Assembly (NCBI GenBank): GCA_944322285.1
Contig: CALUOR010000016.1
Span: 1 to 64,000, forward strand
Source of the DNA: an uncultured Bacteroides sp.
GTDB taxonomy: Bacteria > Bacteroidota > Bacteroidia > Bacteroidales > Bacteroidaceae
Length of the DNA stretch: 64,000 nt
Reading direction: 5' to 3'
The notes under the pieces were generated by a model, which was given only the letters and a program-made list of their open reading frames with translations, did no database searches and was not told the DNA's origin. How positions within the stretch are numbered: position 1 is the stretch's first letter; every line of letters begins with the position of its first letter. Both the position numbers and the translations under genes were made by a program. Positions 40,749 through 49,449 of the stretch are shown in pieces.

Positions 40749-41066
40749 ATGATCGTAACATTCGAAGAAGCATATTTGCAAGACTTGTATGAGAAAGAAA
40801 AGACAAATGACAAAAAGCATCGGTATCAGCCGGACATCATAAGGAGATATAGACGTTGCATAGACTTAATGAGAGATACACCGGATATTCCTTCTTTGGC
40901 CAAATATAATTCACTGAACTATGAAGTATTAAAAGGAGATAAGAAAGGACTTTCCTCTATCCGGGTAAACGACAAATACCGAATAGAGTTCAGCGTTAAA
41001 ATGTCTACGGAAGAACCTATTGTCACTATATGCAACATAACCGATTTGTCTAACCATTATAAATAA
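40749..41066 (+). CDS. higB: HigB-like toxin
   Basis: This 105-residue protein has a RelE/ParE-type fold pattern ending in KGLSSIRVNDKYRIEFSV and VTICNITDLSNHYK, typical of HigB mRNA interferases that cut ribosome-bound mRNA. The toxin gene precedes the antitoxin gene, the usual HigBA order. It is divergent from the TonB receptor and shares a 200-bp spacer with it. Type is inferred from sequence pattern and gene order. Confidence 0.85.
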   Translation: MIVTFEEAYLQDLYEKEKTNDKKHRYQPDIIRRYRRCIDLMRDTPDIPSLAKYNSLNYEVLKGDKKGLSSIRVNDKYRIEFSVKMSTEEPIVTICNITDLSNHYK

Positions 41067-41074
41067 GAAAAGAT

Positions 41075-41419
41075 ATGATTACCCTTCCAGGAGTTGACCC
41101 CCAAATGATAGCGAACAACCTCACCCCGTCACACCCCACCCATCCCGGGGAAATTCTAAAAGACGAGATAGAATACCGGGGATTGTCGCAAAAGAAACTC
41201 GCCGAACAGATGGGCATGTCTCCCACTCTGCTCAACGAGATTCTGAATGCCAAAAGGACGCTTACCACTGAGTATGCCTTATTGTTCGAAGCCGCTCTCG
41301 GCATCGATGCAGAACCTTTATTAAAAATGCAAGCCCGCTATAATATGTTCAAGGCCAAGTCGAACAAGACGTTCCTTGAACGACTGGCCCGTGTGCGTGA
41401 GCTTGCCGCGGCTCTCTAA
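41075..41419 (+). CDS. higA: HigA-like antitoxin
   Basis: This 114-residue protein is an XRE-type DNA-binding antitoxin. The HPTHPGEILKDEIEYRGLSQKKLAEQMGMS block (about 21-50) is the HigA helix-turn-helix signature. It neutralises HigB and normally represses its own promoter. It starts 8 bp after the higB stop, so the pair is co-transcribed. The 3' end is 16 bp from the convergent queF. Confidence 0.9.
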   Translation: MITLPGVDPQMIANNLTPSHPTHPGEILKDEIEYRGLSQKKLAEQMGMSPTLLNEILNAKRTLTTEYALLFEAALGIDAEPLLKMQARYNMFKAKSNKTFLERLARVRELAAAL

Positions 41420-41435
41420 GGAAAAGGAAGTTCTC

Positions 41436-41894
41436 TTACTCCCTGCTCATCAGCCGCTGCTCCGCCATGCGCTCGTACTTCGTGCCGGGACGGCCGTAGT
41501 TGGCGTAAGGATAGATGGAGATGCCGCCACGCGGGGTGAACAGCCCTGTCACTTCAATGTATTTGGGGTCCATCAGCCGGATAAGGTCTTTCAGGATGAT
41601 GTTGACGCAATCTTCGTGGAAGGCCCCGTGACTGCGGAAGCTGAACAGATAGAGTTTCAGACTCTTGCTCTCCACCATCTTCACGTCGGGAATGTAGCCG
41701 ATGCGTATCTCCGCAAAGTCCGGCTGGCCCGTAATGGGGCACAGGCTAGTGAACTCCGGGCAGTTGAACCGTACCCAATAATCGTTCTCCGGATGCTTGT
41801 TTTCGAAGGCTTCCAACACTTCGGGGGCATAGTCTTGCTTGTACTCCGTCTTGTGTCCCAGCAAAGACAGATGTGCTCTTGGTTCTTCACTCAT
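41436..41894 (-). CDS. queF: NADPH-dependent preQ0 reductase QueF
   Basis: QueF reduces preQ0 (7-cyano-7-deazaguanine) to preQ1 in queuosine biosynthesis. The 152-residue size is that of the unimodular YkvM type. Catalytic Cys52 lies in [12 protein letters not shown] with Asp59, and the QueF motif [13 protein letters not shown] begins at Glu75. It is the last gene of a minus-strand queuosine operon, 6 bp after queC. Confidence 0.97.
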   Translation of the reverse strand: MSEEPRAHLSLLGHKTEYKQDYAPEVLEAFENKHPENDYWVRFNCPEFTSLCPITGQPDFAEIRIGYIPDVKMVESKSLKLYLFSFRSHGAFHEDCVNIILKDLIRLMDPKYIEVTGLFTPRGGISIYPYANYGRPGTKYERMAEQRLMSRE

Positions 41895-41900
41895 AATTCT

Positions 41901-42566
41901 TCATTTGTTGTTCTTCGTTGATAAGTATTTCTCCAACCCCTCGCGGCGCAGCTTGCAGGCGGGGCAATGCCCGCATCCGTCTCCGGGGATGCCGTTGTAG
42001 CAGGTCAGCGTCTCGTGGCGCACGAGGTCGAACACACCCAATTCATCCGCCAGTGCCCACGTCTCGGCCTTGTCCAGCCACATGAGAGGCGTATGAATCA
42101 CGAACTGCTCGTCCATAGCGAGGTTCAGCGTCACGTTAAGCGATTTGATGAAGGAGTCGCGGCAATCGGGATAACCGCTGAAGTCTGTCTGCGACACGCC
42201 CGTCACCAGGTGGCTGATGCCTTTCTCCCGCGCATAAACGGCGGCTATGCTCAGGAAAAACAGGTTACGCCCCGGGACAAATGTATTGGGGCAGACGGCT
42301 CCGTCGGGTATCTGCTCGTCCATCGTCAGGGAGATATCGGTCAATGCGTTATGCCCCAGCCGGCCAATGAACGGCACGTCCATCACGCTGAAGTCCACAC
42401 CGGCCTTCGAGGCAATAGCCCGCGCCAAATCGACCTCCTTCTCGTGTTTCTGCCCATAGCGGAAACTCAAAGCATACACTTGCTTAAATTCTCGTTTTGC
42501 CCAAAACAGGCAGGTGGTGGAGTCCTGTCCTCCGCTGAACACCACCAAAGCGTTGTCTTTATTCAT
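41901..42566 (-). CDS. queC: 7-cyano-7-deazaguanine synthase QueC
   Basis: QueC converts 7-carboxy-7-deazaguanine to preQ0 using ATP and ammonia. The PP-loop FSGGQDSTT is at residues 10-18. The zinc site is the four-cysteine cluster [19 protein letters not shown] near residue 190. I chose the ATG at 42566 over a GTG two codons upstream. It lies between the precursor transporter and queF genes. Confidence 0.97.
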   Translation of the reverse strand: MNKDNALVVFSGGQDSTTCLFWAKREFKQVYALSFRYGQKHEKEVDLARAIASKAGVDFSVMDVPFIGRLGHNALTDISLTMDEQIPDGAVCPNTFVPGRNLFFLSIAAVYAREKGISHLVTGVSQTDFSGYPDCRDSFIKSLNVTLNLAMDEQFVIHTPLMWLDKAETWALADELGVFDLVRHETLTCYNGIPGDGCGHCPACKLRREGLEKYLSTKNNK

Positions 42567-42608
42567 AATCACATTAACAACTTACAATTTCGTTAGGTAA
42601 ATGGGAAT

Positions 42609-43289
42609 TTATATTTCTTTTATCTTCCAAAACTTATACGAAATGCCTTCATCGTACACGTCACTTCCGTCCACACGCTTCACGACACGCACCACTCGCA
42701 TCGTCACGGGCAAGATAATAACCTCATAGAGCGATTTCAACACCACCTGAATGCCCATCATCACCAACAACTCCGGCCAAGCAATGACACCCCCGAAAGC
42801 GATGGGGAAAAAAATGAGTGAATCAGCCGTCTCGCCCACAAGGGTGGAAGCGATGGCCCGCCAGGCAAAACGCTTCCCCTGACTGGCTATCTTCATGCGG
42901 CTCATGACATAGGCATTCAGGAATGAACCCGCAAGGAACGCTAGGAGACTGGCCAACACAATACGCGGAGCCATGCCAAAGACGAAGTTAAAGTGCTCTT
43001 CCCCCTCCCAAAAGGGTGCAGCGGGCAGGGCTACGGCCACCAGGCCCAAGGCTACCACAAAGAAGTTCATGGCAAAGCCGCTCCAAATAACAAGCCTTGC
43101 CTTGCGGAAGCCCCACACTTCGGAGATGCAATCATTGAGGATGTAAGACACGGGAAAAACCAGCAACCCGGCGGTTACGGTCAAGCCACCCAGTTGAATA
43201 ACTTTGGTTTCGAGAAGATTGGCTGCAATGAGGCATACATTGAACAAGATGCCCATCAGCATAAACGATACAGAGACGCTTTGCTTCAT
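42609..43289 (-). CDS. Queuosine precursor transporter (YhhQ family)
   Basis: This 226-residue membrane protein of the VUT/YhhQ family takes up queuosine precursors such as preQ0 or preQ1. It has six or seven hydrophobic segments and the conserved SYILNDCISEVWGFRKAR block near residue 50. It is the first gene of the operon with queC and queF, so uptake and synthesis are co-expressed. Its TAA stop is the first three bases of the 14-bp motif TAAATTCCCATTTA that also bounds the MITE-like elements. Confidence 0.93.
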   Translation of the reverse strand: MKQSVSVSFMLMGILFNVCLIAANLLETKVIQLGGLTVTAGLLVFPVSYILNDCISEVWGFRKARLVIWSGFAMNFFVVALGLVAVALPAAPFWEGEEHFNFVFGMAPRIVLASLLAFLAGSFLNAYVMSRMKIASQGKRFAWRAIASTLVGETADSLIFFPIAFGGVIAWPELLVMMGIQVVLKSLYEVIILPVTMRVVRVVKRVDGSDVYDEGISYKFWKIKEI

Positions 43290-43359
43290 TATTTCCTGTT
43301 TTTTACGTGGTTAGTCCTGGAATACACGGCCGTCTTAAAAACGGCATTTCCATAAAATT
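43290..43359 (-). promoter_or_regulatory. Structured leader of the queuosine operon
   Basis: The predicted 70-base leader folds as TGGAA/TTCCA (43352-43348 with 43322-43318) enclosing GCCGT/ACGGC (43345-43341 with 43333-43329). The internal CGTG (43328-43325) can pair with CACG (43309-43306) outside the stem, an H-type pseudoknot. An A-rich tract follows. Position before a precursor transporter suggests a preQ1-sensing leader, but the sequence does not match the preQ1-I consensus that I know. Confidence 0.35.
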
Positions 43360-43365
43360 CGGGTG

Positions 43366-43397
43366 CAAAGATACGACTTTCCTTTAAAATGCACAAA
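43366..43397 (-). promoter_or_regulatory. Promoter of the queuosine operon
   Basis: TTTG (43397-43394), a 20-bp spacer and TATCTTTG (43373-43366) match the Bacteroidetes consensus exactly on the minus strand. Confidence 0.7.
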
Positions 43398-43433
43398 CAA
43401 AAAACTCCGACTATCTATCACAGACTATCGGAG
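43398..43433 (-). terminator. Terminator of serC-serA-DUF1015
   Basis: On the minus strand CTCCGA (43433-43428) pairs with TCGGAG (43410-43405), with further weak pairing inside, and is followed by a run of T. It lies 26 bp after the DUF1015 stop and directly before the queuosine promoter. Confidence 0.75.
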
Positions 43434-43458
43434 CCAATATTGAAAATACAACTATATG

Positions 43459-44706
43459 TTATTCTAATTTATGAATAACCAAACCTGAACGAAGTTTCGG
43501 CTCAAACCAAGTCGTTTTGGGCGGCATGATATTGCCCGTGTCCGCTATGTCCATCAGCTGCTTCATGCTGACAGGATAAAGCGCCAAGGCCACTTTCATC
43601 TCACCGCTGTCCACCCTGCGCTTCAACTCGCCCAAACCGCGGATGCCTCCTACGAAGTCAATGCGTTTGTCCGAACGGAGATCCTTAATGCCCAATATCT
43701 CATCCAAAATCAAGTTGGAAGAGATGGTCACGTCCAACACGCCGATGGGGTCGGCATCGTCATACGTCCCCGGCTTGGCCGTAAGGCTATACCAACGTCC
43801 GTCCAAGTAGAGGGAGAAGTTATGCAGGCAGGCGGGCTTGTATATCTCCGTGCCTTTGTCTTCCACATCGAAATGACGGCCTACGGCTTCGAGGAACTGG
43901 ATGGGAGTCAACCCGTTGAGATCCTTCACCACGCGGTTATAATCAATGATGGTCAGCTGGTTGGCGGGGAAGCATACGGCCATGAAGTAATTATACTCCT
44001 CGTCTCCCCGATGATGGGGATTCTGCTTGGCCTTCTCGGCACCTACCAAAGCTGCCGCGGCACTCCGATGATGTCCATCGGCAATATAGAGAGCAGGCAT
44101 CTTAGAAAATTCGCGGGTCACAAGGTCGATGTCTTCCGCCCGGTCGATAATCCAAAATGTATGTCCGAAGCCATCGCCCGACGCAACGAAATCATATACG
44201 GGCGTTTGAGCCGTATAGCGAGCTATCAAAGCGTCAAGCGTCTTGTTATCCGGATAGGCGAAAAACACCGGCTCGATGTTGGCGTTGCACACGCGCACAT
44301 GCTTCATGCGGTCTTCCTCCTTGTCACGGCGGGTCAGTTCGTGCTTCTTGATGACTCCGTTCATATAGTCGGGCACATAGGCACCCACTACCAATCCGTA
44401 TTGCGTCTTGCCGTTCATGGTCTGGGCATAGATGTAGTAGCACTCCTCCTTGTCCTGCACCAGCCAGCCTTTGTCCTGAAACTTTTGGAAGTTCTCGGCA
44501 GCTTTTTGATAGACGCGCGGGTCATGCTCATCAGTCCCCACGGAAAAGTCTATTTCCGGCTTGATGATGTGATAGAGAGACATCTCGTTACCCTCTGCCT
44601 CAGCGCGCGCCTCCTCGGAGTTCAACACGTCATACGGACGGGAAACGACTTTCTCCACCAAATCCTGTGGCGGACGTAAGCCTTTGAAAGGTTTAATTGT
44701 TGCCAT
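43459..44706 (-). CDS. DUF1015 family protein
   Basis: This 415-residue cytoplasmic protein matches DUF1015 over its length. Features are the N-terminal KPFKGLRPPQDLVEKVVSRPYDVLNSEEAR, YIADGHHRSAAA near residue 210, and the HxR-type C-terminal region. The family has no settled biochemical role, although it often travels with serine-biosynthesis genes. Here it is 12 bp after serA and closes a three-gene operon with serC and serA. A function linked to serine metabolism is guilt by association. Confidence 0.9.
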   Translation of the reverse strand: MATIKPFKGLRPPQDLVEKVVSRPYDVLNSEEARAEAEGNEMSLYHIIKPEIDFSVGTDEHDPRVYQKAAENFQKFQDKGWLVQDKEECYYIYAQTMNGKTQYGLVVGAYVPDYMNGVIKKHELTRRDKEEDRMKHVRVCNANIEPVFFAYPDNKTLDALIARYTAQTPVYDFVASGDGFGHTFWIIDRAEDIDLVTREFSKMPALYIADGHHRSAAAALVGAEKAKQNPHHRGDEEYNYFMAVCFPANQLTIIDYNRVVKDLNGLTPIQFLEAVGRHFDVEDKGTEIYKPACLHNFSLYLDGRWYSLTAKPGTYDDADPIGVLDVTISSNLILDEILGIKDLRSDKRIDFVGGIRGLGELKRRVDSGEMKVALALYPVSMKQLMDIADTGNIMPPKTTWFEPKLRSGLVIHKLE

Positions 44707-44718
44707 TTTATAGATTAT

Positions 44719-45639
44719 TTACTTATTCACACGGAATTTCTCGCAACCGTCTTTCAGGAAGCCGACAATCTGTTTGGCGGCAGCTATACCGGCATTGATG
44801 TTGGCTTCGGCGGTTTGTGCGCCCATCTTCTTCGGCGTGGAGAAATAACGGCCGGGGAAATTGGAGGCGAATGTCTCGTTGGCGGCAGGCATGATGTCTG
44901 TCATGTATTTTAAGTCCGTGCGCTCGTCCATCAGTTCGATAAGTTCCGTCTCGTTAATCACTTCCTTGCGGGCGGTATTTACCAACAAGCCCCCTTTCGG
45001 CATGCGGGAAACTAATGCACGGCCAATAGAGTTCTTCGTCTCAGCGGTAGCGGGAATATGGAGCGACACCACATCGCACGTAGCGTAAAGCTCTTCTGCG
45101 CTATCTACGGCTTTCACGCCTTCGGCTTCAATAACCTCTTTGGGGCAGAAGGCATCGTAGGCATAGATGTCCATACCAAAACCTTTGGCGATGCGAGCCA
45201 CGTTGCGTCCCACGTTTCCATAGGCGTGAATACCCAGCTTCTTGCCTTTCAGTTCCGTACCCGAAGTGCCGTTGTACATGTTGCGCACGGCCATCACCAT
45301 CAAGCCGAAAGCCAGTTCGGCCACGGCATTGGAATTTTGTCCGGGTGTATTCATCACGCATACACCGTGAGCCGTAGCGGCTTCCAGGTCTACGTTGTCA
45401 TAACCGGCACCGGCACGTACCACAATCTTCAGTTGTTTGGCTGCATCCAGCACCTCGGCGTCTATCACATCGCTACGGATGATGATGGCGTTGGCATCGG
45501 CCACGGCTTCCAGCAATTTGGCTTTCTCGCCATATTTTTCCAGCAGGGCAAGTTCATACCCTGCCGCTTCTATTTCTTTACGAATGCCGTCCACGGCTAC
45601 TTTGGCAAACGGCTTATCGGTTGCTACTAATATTTTCAT
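44719..45639 (-). CDS. serA: Phosphoglycerate dehydrogenase-like enzyme
   Basis: This 306-residue D-2-hydroxyacid dehydrogenase probably oxidises 3-phosphoglycerate in serine synthesis. The NAD-binding motif GIHAYGNVGRNVARI is at about 145, with the catalytic Arg/Glu region in VVRAGAGYDNVD and VNTARKEVINE. It lacks the C-terminal ACT regulatory domain of longer SerA, so feedback by serine through that domain is not expected. The ATG at 45639 gives the normal start MKILVATDKPF. It follows serC by 13 bp. Confidence 0.93.
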   Translation of the reverse strand: MKILVATDKPFAKVAVDGIRKEIEAAGYELALLEKYGEKAKLLEAVADANAIIIRSDVIDAEVLDAAKQLKIVVRAGAGYDNVDLEAATAHGVCVMNTPGQNSNAVAELAFGLMVMAVRNMYNGTSGTELKGKKLGIHAYGNVGRNVARIAKGFGMDIYAYDAFCPKEVIEAEGVKAVDSAEELYATCDVVSLHIPATAETKNSIGRALVSRMPKGGLLVNTARKEVINETELIELMDERTDLKYMTDIMPAANETFASNFPGRYFSTPKKMGAQTAEANINAGIAAAKQIVGFLKDGCEKFRVNK

Positions 45640-45652
45640 GATATTCAATGCC

Positions 45653-46723
45653 TTAATGTAATTTCTCAAACTCCTGCATGCAATCTATCAACGCCTTCAC
45701 ACTCTCTACAGGCAGGGCATTGTAACACGATGCACGGAAGCCACCTACCGAGCGGTGACCCTTTATGCCTACCATGCCGCGTTCGGTAGCAAAGGCGAGG
45801 AAGTCAGCTTCCAGCTCTTTGTATTCGGGAGCCATGACGAAGCAGATGTTCATGCGCGAGCGGTCTTCCTTTTCCGTCACTGTGCCTACGAACAGTTTAT
45901 TGCGGTCTATCTCTGAGTAAAGCATATCAGCACGCTCGACGGCACGGCGTTCCATCTCCTTCACACCGCCTTGCGCTTTAATCCAACGCAGGGTCTGTAG
46001 GGCGGCATAGATGGGCACTACGGGAGGCGTGTTGAACATCGAACCGCCATCAATGTGTGTCTGATAGTTCAGCATCGTCGGAATGTAACGTGAAACCTTG
46101 CCCACAGCATCATTTTTCACAATCACGAAAGTGACGCCGGCGGGAGCCAAGTTCTTCTGTGCACCGCCATAGATACATATATATTTAGACACATCTACCG
46201 GACGGGAGAAGATGTCGGATGACATGTCGGCCACCATCGGCACATTGACATCCAAATCGCCTTTCAACTCCGTACCAAAGATAGTGTTGTTGGTCGTAAT
46301 GTGCAGATAGTCTACATCGGCAGGCACGGTAAAGTTCTTCGGAATGAACGAATAGTTGGCATCAGCCGAAGAAGCCACTTCTACCACCTCGCCAAAACCT
46401 TTGGCTTCCTTCATGGCTTTCTTGGCCCACGTACCGGTATTGAGGTAAGCAGCTTTCTTTTCGAGGAAGTTATAAGGCACCATACAGAACTCCAAGCTGG
46501 CGCCACCGCCTAAGAACAATACTGAATATCCGTCAGGAATATTAAGCAATTGTTTGAACAGAGCCACGGCTTCGTCCACTACGGGCTTAAAGTCCTTGGC
46601 ACGATGGCTGATTTCCATTAAAGACAAGCCGGAACCATTGAAATCAAGAATGGCCTTCGCTGTATCTTCAATCACTTCGCGAGGAAGGATAGAAGGTCCT
46701 GCATTGAAATTGTGCTTTTTCAT
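45653..46723 (-). CDS. serC: Phosphoserine aminotransferase
   Basis: SerC converts 3-phosphohydroxypyruvate and glutamate to phosphoserine using PLP. The 356-residue length is typical. The start [17 protein letters not shown] and the PLP-lysine region [14 protein letters not shown] (near residue 190) are conserved. It heads the serC-serA-DUF1015 operon. I chose the ATG at 46723 because upstream residues do not resemble the family. A 10-bp perfect inverted repeat, ATTATTTTCG (46752-46761 with 46775-46784), lies in its leader. Confidence 0.96.
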   Translation of the reverse strand: MKKHNFNAGPSILPREVIEDTAKAILDFNGSGLSLMEISHRAKDFKPVVDEAVALFKQLLNIPDGYSVLFLGGGASLEFCMVPYNFLEKKAAYLNTGTWAKKAMKEAKGFGEVVEVASSADANYSFIPKNFTVPADVDYLHITTNNTIFGTELKGDLDVNVPMVADMSSDIFSRPVDVSKYICIYGGAQKNLAPAGVTFVIVKNDAVGKVSRYIPTMLNYQTHIDGGSMFNTPPVVPIYAALQTLRWIKAQGGVKEMERRAVERADMLYSEIDRNKLFVGTVTEKEDRSRMNICFVMAPEYKELEADFLAFATERGMVGIKGHRSVGGFRASCYNALPVESVKALIDCMQEFEKLH

Positions 46724-46751
46724 TTGTAAATATGTTTTTGTTAAACAATGA

Positions 46752-46784
46752 ATTATTTTCGTCTTTAGACAAGGCGAAAATAAT
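46752..46784 (-). promoter_or_regulatory. Inverted repeat in the serC leader
   Basis: ATTATTTTCG and CGAAAATAAT form a 10-bp perfect dyad with a 13-bp centre, about 30-60 bp before the serC start. It could be an operator or an RNA hairpin. Apart from this, the spacer 46724-47004 shows nothing I can assign. Confidence 0.4.
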
Positions 46785-47004
46785 GATTTATTTCCATAAA
46801 ACAAATCTTTTGCTACAAAATTTCCGTTTTTCGCTCCAAATGCTTACTATTTTTCGGATTTATGCAAGAAGAAAGCTCTTTTTTGTAATATAGACTTAGC
46901 AAACAAGCCAAGAAACGCTATCAAAAAGAAAGCATTTATGGATAAAACAACATGTATACAAGGCATATCACGAACACAATGCAAAACAAAACATCGCGCA
47001 ACGC

Positions 47005-48318
47005 TCATTTAGCCTCTTCTATCAACGTCTTAAGCCCCTTAATCTTCTCTCCTTGCACCAACGACAAAAGTTGTCGAACTTTACTACGCTTCACCGCTAC
47101 GAAAACGTTGTGTTCCTTTACGTCAATCCGGCCAATGTCCCCACCCGAAAGTCCCCCCTTCTTACATAAGAATCCTACAATGTCCACCTTGTTCAGTTTG
47201 TCTTTTTTGCCTTTACCTATATAAAGAGTCGCCCAGCGAGGTTTTATGGGCTTAGGTGTCAGCTCGGGCAAAAGAAACTCGGGCGTATCCGCCGACAAGT
47301 AAGAGGGAAGCTGTTCTTCGGGATGGAGAATCAAATAGGAAGCACCGGAAGCATTCCACCGGGCGGTTCGCCCGTTACGATGAATGAAGGCTTCTTCGTT
47401 CAAAGGCAAGTGATAATGCACCACGTGGTCAATGCCAGGTATATCCAGCCCACGCGAAGCCAGGTCGGTAGACACCATTACGGGGCAACTCCCGTTGCGA
47501 AACTTATACAAGGCACGTTCCCTGTCCTGCTGCTCCATGCCTCCATGGAAAGCTTCACACGGAAACTTACGCGACTTCAAGTAGGCGGCCACCCGCTCCA
47601 CGCTCTCCCGATAGTTGACGAACACTAATGTGCTTCCCTCGCCCAACGTGCAAAGCAGACGATAGAGCGTATCAAGCTTATCCTTTTCCGGCGAGTGGAC
47701 AATGCGCAAGTCCAGCCGCTCCGCCAAATTTCCCTCACCGAGGAAATCGAGTTTCACCATGCGGTCCATCCCGGTGAACAAAGGTATCTCCTCACAATCC
47801 GTGGCGGAGAGGAGCACTCGGCGAGACAAAGCAGGCAACTTCGCAAGGACTTGTGACATCTCTTCCTGGAAGCCGAACTCTAAGCATTTGTCGAACTCAT
47901 CAATCACCAGCGTGCGCAGGGCTTCCACTTCTATATTTCCCTTTCCCAGATGATCGTTCATGCGGCCGGGAGTTCCGATGATGACCTGAGGTTTCAGACT
48001 CCGCATGGTGCGGTGTTCATCCATAGCCGGACGCCCTCCATAGCAGCTCATCACACGCAAGGAGGTGTTCATGGACTTGAACACGCCCTCAATCTGCAAC
48101 GCCAGTTCGCGCGAAGGCACCAACACCACGGCTTGCGGCACATCCACATCCGGCGAAAGACTTTGCACTAAAGGCAGGAGGAAAGCCAATGTTTTCCCCG
48201 AACCGGTGGGCGAAAGCACCACCAAGCTCTTATTCTCGGCATACGCCTTCCCCACGGCCTCCTGCATAGGGTTGAGCCGCTCTATTTTCAGGTTTGCCAA
48301 TATGTCGGTTGTATTCAT
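47005..48318 (-). CDS. dbpA: DEAD-box RNA helicase, DbpA-like
   Basis: This 437-residue helicase has motif I (SPTGSGKT, about 39-46), a DEAD variant DEFD, the SAT motif (LLSATD), HRNGRTAR, and a C-terminal DbpA-type RNA-binding domain (from about 355). DbpA acts on 23S rRNA helix 92 during 50S assembly. The start ATG at 48318 overlaps the stop of the upstream HpaII-like gene by ATGA, so translation is probably coupled. It is the third gene of the yigZ-HpaII-like-dbpA operon. Confidence 0.92.
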   Translation of the reverse strand: MNTTDILANLKIERLNPMQEAVGKAYAENKSLVVLSPTGSGKTLAFLLPLVQSLSPDVDVPQAVVLVPSRELALQIEGVFKSMNTSLRVMSCYGGRPAMDEHRTMRSLKPQVIIGTPGRMNDHLGKGNIEVEALRTLVIDEFDKCLEFGFQEEMSQVLAKLPALSRRVLLSATDCEEIPLFTGMDRMVKLDFLGEGNLAERLDLRIVHSPEKDKLDTLYRLLCTLGEGSTLVFVNYRESVERVAAYLKSRKFPCEAFHGGMEQQDRERALYKFRNGSCPVMVSTDLASRGLDIPGIDHVVHYHLPLNEEAFIHRNGRTARWNASGASYLILHPEEQLPSYLSADTPEFLLPELTPKPIKPRWATLYIGKGKKDKLNKVDIVGFLCKKGGLSGGDIGRIDVKEHNVFVAVKRSKVRQLLSLVQGEKIKGLKTLIEEAK

Positions 48319-49439
48319 CGTTTTACCAATCCTATCTTTGCATTGAGTTTGAAATACCACGTGCCGTTCTCGCGCTCCAGAAAGCCGTATTTGTCTTTCT
48401 CCAACGGGCCTTTCTCGAAGCGGGAGTTTTGATAAAGAAAGTCGGCAAACTCCCTCCGGCGGGATTGGTGATAGCAAAGCACTTCGCCCTGTCCGTCCAC
48501 TAGCAACATGCCTTCCACGGCGGAGTCCGTCCCGTTGAATATCTTGGCGGGGCGCATGCCCAAGGCCAAGGCAAGGAGGAATTGCTTCATCTTGTATTCG
48601 TAAAAACGATGCTTCTGTATTAGCTCGTCTTTTATTTTCAGGGGATTGATTTCTTTGATACGTTCCGTCAACTCGGGCACGCGGGTGATTCCCTCCAAAT
48701 GCATGAGACGCACCATCTCGGCCAACATGCGAGGAAAGTGCAGGTCTATCATCAGGAGGTTACAACGAAACACACGGTCAGCCACGTCGCTATACTTCAG
48801 CACGCCGCCCAACCGCTCTATCATCCGCATACGCTCGGCCACCTCGGTAGACGACTCGGGTAGAGCGTTGATTTTGTTCACCGTAGGAACGGCAAACTTC
48901 ACGCCCGTCTGCTCCAACTTCAGGTTGGCAGCCCGTCCGCCATCCAGCAAGGGGTTCATCGGGCTGAGGCGACACCGCACATTGAAGCCCGCCAGCGGAG
49001 CATCTGCATGCCAAAAGGCTACTTTAAAATCTGTCCGATCATCAGTCTTTGCCTCCAGGTCATAGATGCGCACAGCGTCTAAAAATCCTTCCAACGCATC
49101 GGGAACTTCCACTTCTTCGCCTGACACGCTCCGAAGTAAATCCAACACCATATGGGCCGCCTCGCCAAAGTCAACACGGGGAAAGCGTTCTGGCTCACTT
49201 TCCGCCTTGGGAGTAAACACACCATTTCTATCGGTCTCGCCCGCCACCATGCAAACATGCTCCTCTTCTATATAATAGCGGCGGGTGCCGTCATGCTCCT
49301 CACGTTGTACAAGGGCTATCCGCCAACAGGCATTTTCATCTCTCAGGGCATCGGGTGTCCCCATGTACACACATCCATCTGCCAGTAGGCGAAAGAAAGC
49401 ATACACTTCGCCCAATTCTCTTTTCGTAGCTGTAAACAT
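48315..49439 (-). CDS. HpaII family restriction endonuclease homologue, solitary
   Basis: This 374-residue protein resembles HpaII-type restriction enzymes, with the family opening FTATKRELGEVYAFFRLLADG and the central block GFNVRCRLSPMNPLLDGGRAANLKLEQTG at 151-179. In the HpaII group I expect a lysine in the GFxIKS-like position, whereas Arg155 is present here. No cytosine methyltransferase gene is nearby; the neighbours are yigZ and dbpA. A solitary active restriction enzyme would be lethal, so this copy may be inactive, have a modified role, or rely on a distant methylase. The ATG at 49439 lies 10 bp after the yigZ stop; a longer TTG start is unlikely. Confidence 0.8.
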   Translation of the reverse strand: MFTATKRELGEVYAFFRLLADGCVYMGTPDALRDENACWRIALVQREEHDGTRRYYIEEEHVCMVAGETDRNGVFTPKAESEPERFPRVDFGEAAHMVLDLLRSVSGEEVEVPDALEGFLDAVRIYDLEAKTDDRTDFKVAFWHADAPLAGFNVRCRLSPMNPLLDGGRAANLKLEQTGVKFAVPTVNKINALPESSTEVAERMRMIERLGGVLKYSDVADRVFRCNLLMIDLHFPRMLAEMVRLMHLEGITRVPELTERIKEINPLKIKDELIQKHRFYEYKMKQFLLALALGMRPAKIFNGTDSAVEGMLLVDGQGEVLCYHQSRRREFADFLYQNSRFEKGPLEKDKYGFLERENGTWYFKLNAKIGLVKR

Positions 49440-49449
49440 ATCTATGTTT

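Noticed and set aside
43290-43359. Canonical preQ1-I riboswitch
   Set aside because: The compact stem-loop followed by the AAAAAACUA-type tail of preQ1-I is not present in the right arrangement. Only a looser structured leader can be supported.
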